A stretch of 33,525 nucleotides of DNA from RGIG9115 sp045644665 (GTDB taxonomy: Bacteria; Bacillota; Clostridia; UBA1381), in NCBI GenBank assembly GCA_045644665.1, contig JAZRHH010000030.1, positions 1-33,525 of the forward strand, in the 5' to 3' direction. Under the pieces are notes generated by a model that did no database searches, had not been told where the DNA came from, and saw only the letters and a program-made list of their open reading frames with translations. Below, one piece after another: positions 23,474 through 30,758 of the stretch; positions within the stretch are counted from its first letter, which is position 1, and each line of letters starts with the position of its first letter. The position numbers were made by a program, and so were the translations under genes.

Positions 23474-24313
23474 CTATTTATATAGGTAAAATCCGTTACC
23501 TTTTATTCTTTGTGATTCAGAGAAAACAATAAAGGCTTCCGGGTCCAGTTCAAGTATGCGTCTTTGAAACTTTTCCGACTCGCTTTCCTTAAGAGCGCAG
23601 AAAAGCATTTTCTTTTCTACCTTTGTGTATGCACCAACAACGTCTATAATTGTAACACCCCTTGGTGATTTTGATACAAGGTATTCTGAAATCTCGTCGC
23701 CCTTATCCGTAATAACAAAGGCAATTCTTGAAACATTTAGCTTATCTATTACAAGGTCAATAGAATAGCTTGATATAAATAAGGTAATTATACCAAACAG
23801 TGTAAGCTCCGGATTTTTGAATATTATAAGTGATATAATAATTATTACTCCGTCTACAAAAAGCAAGAGCTTTCCTATTGACACAGTTTTAAACTTATGC
23901 TGAATAAGTCTTCCAAGTATATCCGTTCCACCTGTGGAAGCTCCCGCTGCAAAGCCAAGACCAATTCCAAGTCCGTACAGCACTCCGCCAAACACAACGG
24001 CAAGGACTATATTTTCTGTGTAGAAAGGAAAATAAGAAAATAGCTGTACAAAGACGGAAATCAGCGTTGCTCCAAACAGGGTTTTTACAGTAAATGCCTT
24101 CCCCAAAACCTTAAATCCGATAAGCAAAAATATAACATTTATTATAAAGAAGCTTACGCCGGGCGGTACTGAAAATGCGTGATATAATATAGTAGAAAGT
24201 CCGGACACTCCGCCACCTACAATTTTGTTTGGGGTAAGAAATACGCCTATTCCAAATCCGGTAATCATTGTACCAAGGATTGTGAAGAAAATGCTTTTTA
24301 TATGTGATTTCAT
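23474..24313 (-). CDS. YitT family membrane protein (DUF161 + DUF2179)
   Basis: This protein of about 279 residues has five or six membrane helices in its first 200 residues (TILGTMITGFGIGVFLTP, GGGVSGLSTILYHAF, GVLYGLGIGLGFAAGASTGGTD) and a C-terminal soluble DUF2179 domain of about 80 residues (ITDKGDEISEYLVSKSPRGVT). This is the standard YitT layout; function is unknown, with transport suspected. Start 24313 has AAAGGA about 8 bases upstream. A longer frame to 24346 would overlap the antiporter coding region by 20 bases. It lies directly after the antiporter gene and is probably co-transcribed with it. Confidence 0.92.
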   Translation of the reverse strand: MKSHIKSIFFTILGTMITGFGIGVFLTPNKIVGGGVSGLSTILYHAFSVPPGVSFFIINVIFLLIGFKVLGKAFTVKTLFGATLISVFVQLFSYFPFYTENIVLAVVFGGVLYGLGIGLGFAAGASTGGTDILGRLIQHKFKTVSIGKLLLFVDGVIIIISLIIFKNPELTLFGIITLFISSYSIDLVIDKLNVSRIAFVITDKGDEISEYLVSKSPRGVTIIDVVGAYTKVEKKMLFCALKESESEKFQRRILELDPEAFIVFSESQRIKGNGFYLYK

Positions 24314-24326
24314 ATGTAATTTTCCT

Positions 24327-25634
24327 TTATTTATGTTTTTTTCCAAGTATGTGTATCGCGTGATGAATTTTAGCTTCTCTACGGTTTTTAACTTCCTCAG
24401 GCATTGGCTTAATATCTCCTGCTGCCTTAAGTGCCTGTCTTGTCATGAGAGGACCAAAGAGTTCGTAAATAAGCACTGCAAAAAGTGTAATGTTTCTTAT
24501 CAAATTACCCTGCTCTCCAAGCTGCATTGCTGTTGCACACATTCCAAGGGCAACACCTGCCTGAGGGAGAAGTGTAATTCCAAGATAGTTGCAAATGTTT
24601 TTATCACAATTAGCTGCTTTGGCGCTTAGATATGAGCCGATATACTTACCAAGAGAACGGAATAGAATATATACTATACCAATTATAACAATTGCACCCT
24701 GTGCAAAAACCCCAAGCTCAAGCTCTGCACCGCTTATTACAAAAAACAAAGCGAACAAAGGCGAGGTCCATCTATCAGTCATATCCATAAGGTCATGGGA
24801 AAGAGTACAGATGTTACAAAATACAGTTCCAAGCATCATACACACAAGAAGTGATGAGAAGCTTATATGAACAGGTCCAATGTGGAAATCAATCATTGAA
24901 AGTGAAACTGTTAAAAATACAAATGCAATTGTCATATTAAGACGGTTTGTATTTGAGTTAAACATTTTTTCAAGCTGTGTAAGCACCCAGCCCATGATAG
25001 CTCCAAGGGTAAGAGAGCATATGATTTCTACAATGGGGTTTATAATAATTGAAATCATGTCTACAGAGCCGACAATAAGTGTTTTTGCAATACCAAATGA
25101 CACGGCAAAAACTATCAGGCCCACTGCATCGTCAAGGGCAACAATTGGCAAAAGGAGATTTGTAAGAGGGCCTTTTGCTTTATACTGACGCACAACCATT
25201 AAAGTTGCAGCCGGAGCCGTTGCCGTTGCAATTGCGCCAAGGGTTATAAGCTGCGGAACAGTTAAAACATCTGGCATAATTTTGTGAAGTCCAAAAAGTG
25301 CAAGGTCAACAAAAAGAGTTGCTACAAGCGCCTGAACAATGCCAATAATAGTTGCCTGCTTACCTGTTTTCTTCAAATCCTCTAACCTGAACTCGTTACC
25401 TATAGAAAAGGCAATAAATCCAAGAGCAACCTCGGATATAAGACTAAGGTTTGTTACCATTTCTGCGTTTTTAAAGCCAAGACCGTCTATGCCAAGTGCT
25501 CCAAGACAATAAGGACCAATCAAAACACCTGCTATAAGGTAAGCAGTTACTGACGGAAGCTTAAAGGGCTTAAAAGCTCTTGTCATAAGAAGACCTGCAA
25601 GAAGTGCAATTGATACTGATAATAATGTACTCAT
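24327..25634 (-). CDS. CPA2-family cation/proton antiporter
   Basis: This 435-residue membrane protein has about 12 helices and the Na+/H+ exchanger fold of the CPA2/Kef group (PF00999). It has PSVTAYLIAGVLIGP near the N-terminus, the discontinuous-helix segment GAIATATAPAATLMVVRQY, and the ion-site region LLPIVALDDAVGLIVFAVS with the conserved Asp pair. No C-terminal TrkA-N domain is present, so it lacks the nucleotide gating of KefB/C. It likely exchanges Na+ or K+ for H+ in pH or ion control. It has its own promoter and a structured leader. The YitT gene follows at 13 bases. Confidence 0.92.
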   Translation of the reverse strand: MSTLLSVSIALLAGLLMTRAFKPFKLPSVTAYLIAGVLIGPYCLGALGIDGLGFKNAEMVTNLSLISEVALGFIAFSIGNEFRLEDLKKTGKQATIIGIVQALVATLFVDLALFGLHKIMPDVLTVPQLITLGAIATATAPAATLMVVRQYKAKGPLTNLLLPIVALDDAVGLIVFAVSFGIAKTLIVGSVDMISIIINPIVEIICSLTLGAIMGWVLTQLEKMFNSNTNRLNMTIAFVFLTVSLSMIDFHIGPVHISFSSLLVCMMLGTVFCNICTLSHDLMDMTDRWTSPLFALFFVISGAELELGVFAQGAIVIIGIVYILFRSLGKYIGSYLSAKAANCDKNICNYLGITLLPQAGVALGMCATAMQLGEQGNLIRNITLFAVLIYELFGPLMTRQALKAAGDIKPMPEEVKNRREAKIHHAIHILGKKHK

Positions 25635-25662
25635 AAATCAATCATCCCTTATTTTAAAAAAT

Positions 25663-25709
25663 TAATATATGTGAATTTGCGTCTTTAATAAGACGTAAAT
25701 CATTAATAT
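25663..25709 (-). promoter_or_regulatory. Hairpin in the antiporter mRNA leader
   Basis: The leader can fold as ATTAAT...ATTT-CGTCTT / AAGACG-AAAT...ATTAAT with an ATTA loop and internal bulges. It lies about 30 bases before the start codon, inside the transcript from the promoter at 25729-25757. No known riboswitch matches. Confidence 0.45.
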
Positions 25710-25728
25710 ATATAAAATCACAATGTCT

Positions 25729-25757
25729 AATATACCACACAGGAATTTGAAAGTCAA
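25729..25757 (-). promoter_or_regulatory. Promoter of the antiporter/YitT unit
   Basis: On the minus strand, -35 TTGACT (25752-25757) and -10 TATATT (25729-25734) with a 17-base spacer. Confidence 0.82.
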
Positions 25758-25844
25758 GGTAAAAAAGCGATTATTTTGTTACAAATATGGGTAGTGTATT
25801 TTATCACACTTTGGACACTTTTAATCATTTATTGTCCTATAAAA

Positions 25845-25870
25845 AAAATACTTGTAAAAACAAGTATTTT
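25845..25870 (-). terminator. Terminator of the small membrane-protein gene
   Basis: AAAATACTTG/CAAGTATTTT with a 6-base loop; the minus strand continues with a T-run. It lies 11 bases beyond the stop at 25881. Confidence 0.85.
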
Positions 25871-25880
25871 TATGCATATG

Positions 25881-26255
25881 TCACGCTTTATTCATTTTTG
25901 ATACTGCTATCTCTGTATCCTCAATTTTAACAGACATGTAATTTTCTTTTGAAAGAGAATTAAATATAAGGTCCGCAAAATTTTTGTTTTCCTCGTCATT
26001 TAAAGTCCGTATGGGTGTTAATAAACATTCTCTGGTTTTTCTAGGTGTTTCATAATACACGAAGCCCTTTTCAAAAACAAGGTTAAATTTTTCTTCATCT
26101 AAATACTTGACAGCTGACACAATTTTAATTGCGCTTTGTACAATAAACGCATCAAATTCGATTTTTTGTTTCTCCTCCTCCCTTTTCCTCATTGTCACAT
26201 ACCGATAAATAGCATATACCGCTATAACTAGTAATAATAAAATTAAATAATTCAT
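25881..26255 (-). CDS. Unrecognised membrane-anchored protein, divergent from XRE regulators
   Basis: This 124-residue protein has one N-terminal helix (YLILLLLVIAVYAIYRYV), a short charged linker (RKREEEKQK) and a soluble domain of about 95 residues in the cytoplasm or outside. I do not recognise the family. AAGGAGAG precedes the ATG. Its perfect consensus promoter overlaps the operator half-sites shared with the divergent XRE gene, so it is probably repressed by that regulator. No phage or toxin signature is visible in it. Confidence 0.75.
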   Translation of the reverse strand: MNYLILLLLVIAVYAIYRYVTMRKREEEKQKIEFDAFIVQSAIKIVSAVKYLDEEKFNLVFEKGFVYYETPRKTRECLLTPIRTLNDEENKNFADLIFNSLSKENYMSVKIEDTEIAVSKMNKA

Positions 26256-26292
26256 TTCTTTTCTCTCCTTAATATAAATTTCACTCTCTAAT

Positions 26293-26388
26293 ATAGAATT
26301 TTATTATATTATAATTCCGTTTTAGAATTTTGTCAAGATTATTTTAGAATATAATAGTATAAAATATTCTAAAAAGGAATTATAATTT
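26293..26388. promoter_or_regulatory. XRE-type operator region with divergent promoters
   Basis: Four TAGAAT half-sites lie here. The strongest is a perfect inverted repeat TTTTAGAATAT (26342-26352) / ATATTCTAAAA (26364-26374) with an 11-base spacer; further half-sites are TTTTAGAAT (26320-26328) and TATAGAATT (26293-26300). The minus-strand promoter is perfect: -35 TTGACA (26331-26336), -10 TATAAT (26308-26313), 17-base spacer. A second layer is a 20-base near-identical inverted repeat (about 26309-26328 and 26368-26388) containing ATAATTCC...TTTAGAAT. The right copy overlaps the XRE ribosome site. One regulator could thus shut both directions. Confidence 0.8.
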
Positions 26389-26389
26389 T

Positions 26390-26635
26390 ATGAAAATAAG
26401 AAAGAATCTATACGGAGACAAAAATTTAGTTGGAAGAAATATAGAGCGGTTACGCAAAGAAAAAGGTATAAAGCAAAAAGATTTTATTTCCCAAATACAA
26501 ATTATGGGTTGCGACATGAATCCTACAAGCTACTCCAAACTTGAGGGACAGGTAAGAAGTGCAACAGATAAAGAAATCTATGTTATATCAAAAATTTTAA
26601 ATGTGCCTATGGAAAATTTATTTGGTGTAGAATAA
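26390..26635 (+). CDS. XRE-family transcriptional regulator 1
   Basis: This 81-residue protein is almost entirely a helix-turn-helix of the Cro/CI type (NLVGRNIERLRKEKGIKQKD, then FISQIQIMG, ending with KILNVPMENLFG). Such short regulators usually repress their own promoter, and the TTTTAGAAT inverted repeat lies directly upstream. AAGGA is 11 bases before the ATG and overlaps the operator. The second XRE gene follows 30 bases later. The two regulators with a membrane protein make a small accessory module. Confidence 0.88.
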   Translation: MKIRKNLYGDKNLVGRNIERLRKEKGIKQKDFISQIQIMGCDMNPTSYSKLEGQVRSATDKEIYVISKILNVPMENLFGVE

Positions 26636-26665
26636 TTTTTGTAACACGATATAAAAGGTGTTTTT

Positions 26666-26878
26666 ATGTTTAGAAGAATACGTGATTTGAGAGAAGATAG
26701 TGACCTTACACAAAAACAAATAGCAAAAATACTAAATTGTTCCCAGCAAGTATATAGCAATTACGAATTGGGACAAAGGGATATTCCGACTGATATTCTT
26801 ATTAGGCTATCATCATTTTATAAGGTTTCTGTAGATTATATTTTGGAACTTACAGACAACCCTACAATGAACAAATAA
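26666..26878 (+). CDS. XRE-family transcriptional regulator 2
   Basis: This 70-residue helix-turn-helix protein (RRIRDLREDSDLTQKQIAKI, then YSNYELGQRDIPTDILIRLS and VDYILELTDN) is a typical Cro/CI DNA-binding domain without effector domain. AAAGGTG precedes the ATG. It is co-directional with regulator 1 and ends before a strong terminator, so they form a two-gene unit. The two proteins differ too much to be recent duplicates. Confidence 0.9.
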   Translation: MFRRIRDLREDSDLTQKQIAKILNCSQQVYSNYELGQRDIPTDILIRLSSFYKVSVDYILELTDNPTMNK

Positions 26879-26893
26879 ACTTTATTAAAATGT

Positions 26894-26925
26894 AAAAAGA
26901 GAACACCCTGCGGTGTTCTCTTTTT
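26894..26925. terminator. Bidirectional terminator after the XRE genes and the T-arm RNA
   Basis: A 14-bp stem AAAAAGAGAACACC/GGTGTTCTCTTTTT with a CTGC loop has T-runs on both strands. It ends the XRE unit on plus and lies directly after the 3' end of the minus-strand structured RNA. Confidence 0.93.
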
Positions 26926-26929
26926 GTCT

Positions 26930-27106
26930 CTCGCAGTTGGGCTTGAACCAACGTCCGGCTTACAACATCATCTCATTTTCGTCACATCCGTGACTTAATT
27001 CGATGTGTTGTGGCGCATCCTCACCTTCCTTTCTTCTGCCACCGGCAGCAGTCAGGCTCGGCTCCCTCTGAAATCAGAGGGTCTATTTTAAGCTCGGCTT
27101 CAAAAG
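26930..27106 (-). ncRNA. Structured RNA ending in a tRNA-like T arm; raiA or Clostridiales-1 type suspected
   Basis: These 177 bases contain no open frame but fold densely on the minus strand. From 5': CCCTCTGA/TCAGAGGG, CTGCC/GGCAG, ACAACA/TGTTGT enclosing GTCAC/GTGAC, and finally a perfect T-arm mimic, GTTGG-TTCAAGC-CCAAC, matching the tRNA T-loop consensus TTCRANY. The sequence GCCGAGC occurs twice near the 5' end. There is no matching 5' acceptor or anticodon arm, so it is not a tRNA. A terminator follows immediately. From memory it resembles the raiA or Clostridiales-1 classes, but this could not be checked. A bidirectional terminator palindrome (27107-27150) sits at the 5' boundary; strand choice rests mainly on the T-loop. 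Confidence 0.6.
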
Positions 27107-27150
27107 CAAACAAAAAAACACATCCTGTTGGATGTGTTTTTTTGTTTGTA
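27107..27150. terminator. Long terminator palindrome
   Basis: CACATCC/GGATGTG around a TGTT loop, extended by AAACAAAAAAA / TTTTTTTGTTT, gives a stem of about 18-19 bp with T-runs on both strands. It probably ends the MBL/M20/CapA operon on the minus strand. Confidence 0.85.
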
Positions 27151-27271
27151 AGAGTCGAATGGTTTGGATGCCTGTGTCAATAGCAATTTTAGCCTATTTT
27201 CAACCTGTTATTATTTCATCAATAACACCTATAATAGCATAAGGTATCAGTACTTACATCTTATCTCCTGT
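27151..27271. other. Gene-free stretch after the MBL-fold gene
   Basis: No frame of note. On the minus strand a TTGACA occurs at about 27165-27170 but no good -10 follows at 16-18 bases. A weak stem TGTTATT/AATAACA lies near 27210-27232. Confidence 0.5.
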
Positions 27272-28150
27272 TTAATATCCTCGTTTTTCAAAATCCAAGC
27301 ATCTTTCTTTAATACTGTGTAAAAATATCTTCCATGCATTCTTATTGATGAATGGATTTGCATCCGGATTACTTATCATATATTCTCTCTTTTCAATCAG
27401 GCAATTATGATTCGGATGATTTCCCAAGAGGATTTCCACTTCTTCACATTCAAGCTTTTCAGCGGTAGCTTTCAGCTCACCACACATATTTTGCGGCAGA
27501 TTGTACTCGCGACAAAACTCCTTGAAGATGCTTAAAAAACCAACTCCGCCCAAATATCCTACTTTGTGCTTTTCAATCCCATCCGTTGCCTCAAAAAAGA
27601 ATGCCATAGTTCCCGGAGTATGCCCGGGTGCTGACACGCACCTGATTTTGGTATTGCCTAATTCAATAACATCGCCGTCAGTTATTGTTTTATCAGGCCA
27701 GCAGATTTCATCATTTTTCATAGGAGAAAGATGCATTAACGCTCTTTCCGGCATTTCCTTTAATAATTCGGTGTCAACTGCGCTCATAAATATTTTTGAA
27801 CCATAGCTGCCACGTAGCCTGTCTCCCCCTCCGAAATGGTCAAAATGTCCGTGAGAATGAATTACATATTTTATATTATGCGGGTCGAATCCAAGTTTTC
27901 TAATAGACTCTATAAGTGACGAAAAATTATGCGAATAACCACTGTCAAAAAGGACAAGCCCGTCACCTGTATCTAAAAGATGCATACATACTTTTCTATC
28001 ACCTACATAATACAAGTTGCCGAAAATTCTAAATGGTTCTATGTTGTATTTTTCGGGTTTATTATAAAAGTCTTCCAGATTAGGCAAAAATCTGTCTATG
28101 ACTTCCTTATAGCTCTTGTTAACACCTAAATCGCATTCTTTATAGTCCAT
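27272..28150 (-). CDS. MBL-fold metallo-hydrolase
   Basis: This 292-residue metallo-beta-lactamase-fold hydrolase has the signature HSHGHFDH (His100, His102, Asp104, His105), a later APGHTPGTMAFFFE (third zinc His), and a final His in LLGNHPNH. The middle strand VYYVG...LLDTGDGLVLFDSGYSH is typical of glyoxalase II/lactonase-like members. No signal peptide. It is 24 bases downstream of the M20 peptidase gene and completes a three-gene operon with CapA-like and M20 proteins. The substrate is unknown. Confidence 0.9.
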   Translation of the reverse strand: MDYKECDLGVNKSYKEVIDRFLPNLEDFYNKPEKYNIEPFRIFGNLYYVGDRKVCMHLLDTGDGLVLFDSGYSHNFSSLIESIRKLGFDPHNIKYVIHSHGHFDHFGGGDRLRGSYGSKIFMSAVDTELLKEMPERALMHLSPMKNDEICWPDKTITDGDVIELGNTKIRCVSAPGHTPGTMAFFFEATDGIEKHKVGYLGGVGFLSIFKEFCREYNLPQNMCGELKATAEKLECEEVEILLGNHPNHNCLIEKREYMISNPDANPFINKNAWKIFLHSIKERCLDFEKRGY

Positions 28151-28174
28151 ATCACAACCTCCTTAAATCTGCTT

Positions 28175-29317
28175 TTATATCCTTGCAATCGATTCTGCAA
28201 GGAGTAGAGCACGGCTCATAAGAGAGTCAATATCTGCCTGCTCACGGATGGTATGTTCATATCTGCCGACAGTACCCATAGAGCAGACTGTGGGTATCCC
28301 AATGGCAACTGTGTATGCTGAATCGCTCCCACCACCGCGTTGTAAGGGGAGAAGTTCTTGCATACCAAGTGCACGAGATGCTTCCATAACTTTTTCAAAA
28401 AGTGCAAGATTGGCGTCTGTACATTCCATAGCCGGAAGAGTGCTAAGTATTTCGCATTCTGTCGTACATCCTTTTATGTAGGCATTTTTAGTAAGCTCCT
28501 TAAGTGTTACAAGTGCCTGTTCATGCTGCCTTGCATTTTTATACCGGATATCTACTTCAATCGTGCATATTTCAGGAACAATATTGGCTGCAGTTCCTCC
28601 GCTAATCAAACCGCAATTATATGTAAGACCTTCTTCGCTACTTTGTGCCTCTAACTCAAGAATCTTATGTGCTGCTTCACAGACAGCACTGGCACTTTCA
28701 AAATAACTATTGCCGGCATGTCCTGCAATACCTCGAATCTGTAGTTCCGCACGCAGAACTCCCTTTCTTCCCACTGTCAGCGAGTCGGCTCTGCCCGCCT
28801 CCATATTGAATGCCACACAGCAACCACGAGCAGCACTTTGAATAAACTCCGCTCTTTCATCCAAGAGATAGCGTCCGTCTTCTTCATCAGAGTTGAGTAT
28901 TAGTCTAAGTGTACGATGCTTTTCAGCGGTTTCTGCAATAACCTGCATTGTAAGCAAGGCAACACAAATACCTCCCTTGCAATCAAACACGCCGGGGCCA
29001 TACAAAACACCATCTTTTTCCTTGACGGGTGGATACCCGAATACACCCTTTTCATGTACAGTGTCCATGTGTGCCAGAAGGGCAATTGGAGCAAGGGAGT
29101 CATCACCAACCAGTTCTACAATAAGTGTATCTCCTGCCGCAGTATGGCTTTGACGAGAAACGGTAAAACCTTGTTCCAAAGCAAAGCTTTCTATAAAATC
29201 TGCCTGCTTATTTAGTTCCTCCCTACAAGAAGATGGTGTTTCCATATTACATAATACTTTCCAAAGCTCTAAATATTTCGGCAATGCCTTTTTTAGTGCT
29301 GAAATACGCTCTTTCAT
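28175..29317 (-). CDS. M20-family peptidase (carboxypeptidase G2/ArgE-like)
   Basis: This 380-residue two-metal peptidase has the ligand motif LLAHMDTVHEKG (His83, Asp85), FDCKGG (Asp112), NSDEEDG (catalytic Glu145, ligand Glu146), NMEAGR, a dimerisation domain at about 180-290, and a C-terminal metal His in YEHTIREQADI. Members remove acyl groups or C-terminal glutamate from small substrates; the CPG2-like order of motifs is clear but the substrate is not. The start overlaps the stop of the CapA-like gene by 4 bases (ATGA), so they are translationally coupled. Confidence 0.9.
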   Translation of the reverse strand: MKERISALKKALPKYLELWKVLCNMETPSSCREELNKQADFIESFALEQGFTVSRQSHTAAGDTLIVELVGDDSLAPIALLAHMDTVHEKGVFGYPPVKEKDGVLYGPGVFDCKGGICVALLTMQVIAETAEKHRTLRLILNSDEEDGRYLLDERAEFIQSAARGCCVAFNMEAGRADSLTVGRKGVLRAELQIRGIAGHAGNSYFESASAVCEAAHKILELEAQSSEEGLTYNCGLISGGTAANIVPEICTIEVDIRYKNARQHEQALVTLKELTKNAYIKGCTTECEILSTLPAMECTDANLALFEKVMEASRALGMQELLPLQRGGGSDSAYTVAIGIPTVCSMGTVGRYEHTIREQADIDSLMSRALLLAESIARI

Positions 29318-30615
29318 AATTCAATTACTCCGATGCCGTCTTCTTGTATAGTAATATTAGTCCCGTAAGGTTTAGACATAGCTGCCAATCGTTCCAAAAT
29401 GCCCTTGCCAAATCCCGGTCTTGGTAATCCTTTTTGCCACAATTCCAAATCTGTGCCCATATCAATCGGCATAAGCTCAATTCTAGTTACCTTGTCGTTC
29501 TCAATCTCCATATAGGGTATAAACGCTTCCATTACACGCCTGTCACAAAGCAACCCTCGAGTATGCCCCTTTGTACGAATATCATACATATCACTCATAG
29601 AAGTGTCGGATGTCAAGCCGTATTTTTCATATTGATCCTCCGCTGTATACTCGGTAAGTTCTTCCTGAAAAATGAAATTACCCATGCAGTAGAAGATAGG
29701 ACAACCCTTATATATTTCTATCGGGCGGATAATGTGAGGTCCGTGACCGAGAATGGCACTTGCGCCTGCATCTATACATTTATGCGCAAATTCGGTATAA
29801 AAATCGCCGGGGATTTCTTTGCTTGTGCCGCCAACCTCGTGAGAATGCATACTGACAACAACATAATCACATTGTGCTCTTGCATTTTTTATAGACTGAA
29901 TAATTCTGTCCATGTCTGTTTTGTTGGGATGAGTAACATATCTGGTTTTATTGCCTAGACGCACATTGACTGTGCGCAATGCCAAAACGCCCTCTGGCAA
30001 TGGTGGTGTGAACCCTTCTGCTCTTGAAATATCTGCCTGCGCATTCATGTGACTTTCAGCTGCCACATCCTTCAAAACCGCAAACTGCTCAGGTGTCACC
30101 TCAACATAGTCATCAACTCGAAGTCCGTTTACACCGGGACGTCCTAAAACTCTTCTCGATTGACGTCCTGCTATGGCAGATACATTCATCATTGTGGAAA
30201 CGACACCGATAACGCCCACTGAACCTTTGCTTGTTTCAAGATAGGCAGGAGCAGCTGCTTCGTCAAGATTTCTGCCAACACCTGCGCTCGGGAAGCCCGC
30301 TCTGCTGACAGCATCTATAGTGAGCAAAAGTCCCTTATAAGAATAGTCAAGGGTGTGATTGTTTGCAAAGGAAAGCATATTAAAGCCATACCTCCTGGCA
30401 TCGTCGAGTACCCTCTCGTCTGCACGAAGGTATGCACCACCATAAAACTGATGTCCGTAACAGGTTTCATCGGGGAAGGTTGTTTCAAGATTGAAAAATC
30501 TTGCATCTCCGCGTTTGATAAAGTCTGACACTTCCTTAAAACCCTCATACCCTTCAGGAATTCTGCGCTGCGGCAAATAATCTCCCGCCGCTGTAATTGA
30601 AAGTTTTGGTCTCAT
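29314..30615 (-). CDS. CapA-family (PGA_cap) protein
   Basis: This 433-residue protein has the PGA_cap fold related to metallophosphatases: ITAAGDYLPQRR at the N-terminus, FFNLETTF, LSFANNHTLDYSYKGLLLTI, VVSMHSHEVGG and ILGHGPHIIRPIEIYKG, CPIFYCMGNF. In capsule systems the homologue (CapA/PgsA) helps make or move poly-gamma-glutamate, but those are membrane-anchored. This one has no signal peptide or membrane segment and is coupled to a peptidase, so a hydrolytic cytoplasmic role is more likely. It is the first gene of the operon, divergent from an AraC regulator. Confidence 0.87.
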   Translation of the reverse strand: MRPKLSITAAGDYLPQRRIPEGYEGFKEVSDFIKRGDARFFNLETTFPDETCYGHQFYGGAYLRADERVLDDARRYGFNMLSFANNHTLDYSYKGLLLTIDAVSRAGFPSAGVGRNLDEAAAPAYLETSKGSVGVIGVVSTMMNVSAIAGRQSRRVLGRPGVNGLRVDDYVEVTPEQFAVLKDVAAESHMNAQADISRAEGFTPPLPEGVLALRTVNVRLGNKTRYVTHPNKTDMDRIIQSIKNARAQCDYVVVSMHSHEVGGTSKEIPGDFYTEFAHKCIDAGASAILGHGPHIIRPIEIYKGCPIFYCMGNFIFQEELTEYTAEDQYEKYGLTSDTSMSDMYDIRTKGHTRGLLCDRRVMEAFIPYMEIENDKVTRIELMPIDMGTDLELWQKGLPRPGFGKGILERLAAMSKPYGTNITIQEDGIGVIEL

Positions 30616-30680
30616 TGTACAAAATCCTTTCTTCTTAAATTTTATTATTAATAATTATAACATATTATCAATAAATAAAC

Positions 30681-30722
30681 TTGCATTTTTTTCAAAAAAG
30701 ATTGCATTTCCTTTAAAAAGAT
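30681..30722. promoter_or_regulatory. Two 21-bp direct repeats, candidate AraC binding site
   Basis: Two adjacent copies of the pattern TTGCATTT-YYTTYAAAAAR (30681-30701 and 30702-30722) repeat at a period of exactly 21 bp. Two helical turns between half-sites is the usual arrangement for AraC-family regulators. The second copy overlaps the -35 box of the AraC gene. Confidence 0.65.
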
Positions 30723-30730
30723 GATAAAAT
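30702..30730 (+). promoter_or_regulatory. Promoter of the second AraC gene
   Basis: -35 TTGCAT (30702-30707) and -10 TAAAAT (30725-30730) with a 17-base spacer; GGGAGG precedes the ATG at 30759. Confidence 0.72.
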
Positions 30731-30758
30731 AACTTTAAGATATAAGGGAGGACATCTT

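Noticed and set aside
24225..25188. Plus-strand frames over the YitT and antiporter genes
   Set aside because: They are antisense shadows of two well-identified membrane proteins.
26930..27106. A complete tRNA gene
   Set aside because: Only the T arm fits. The 5' acceptor half, D arm and anticodon arm cannot be found on either strand.
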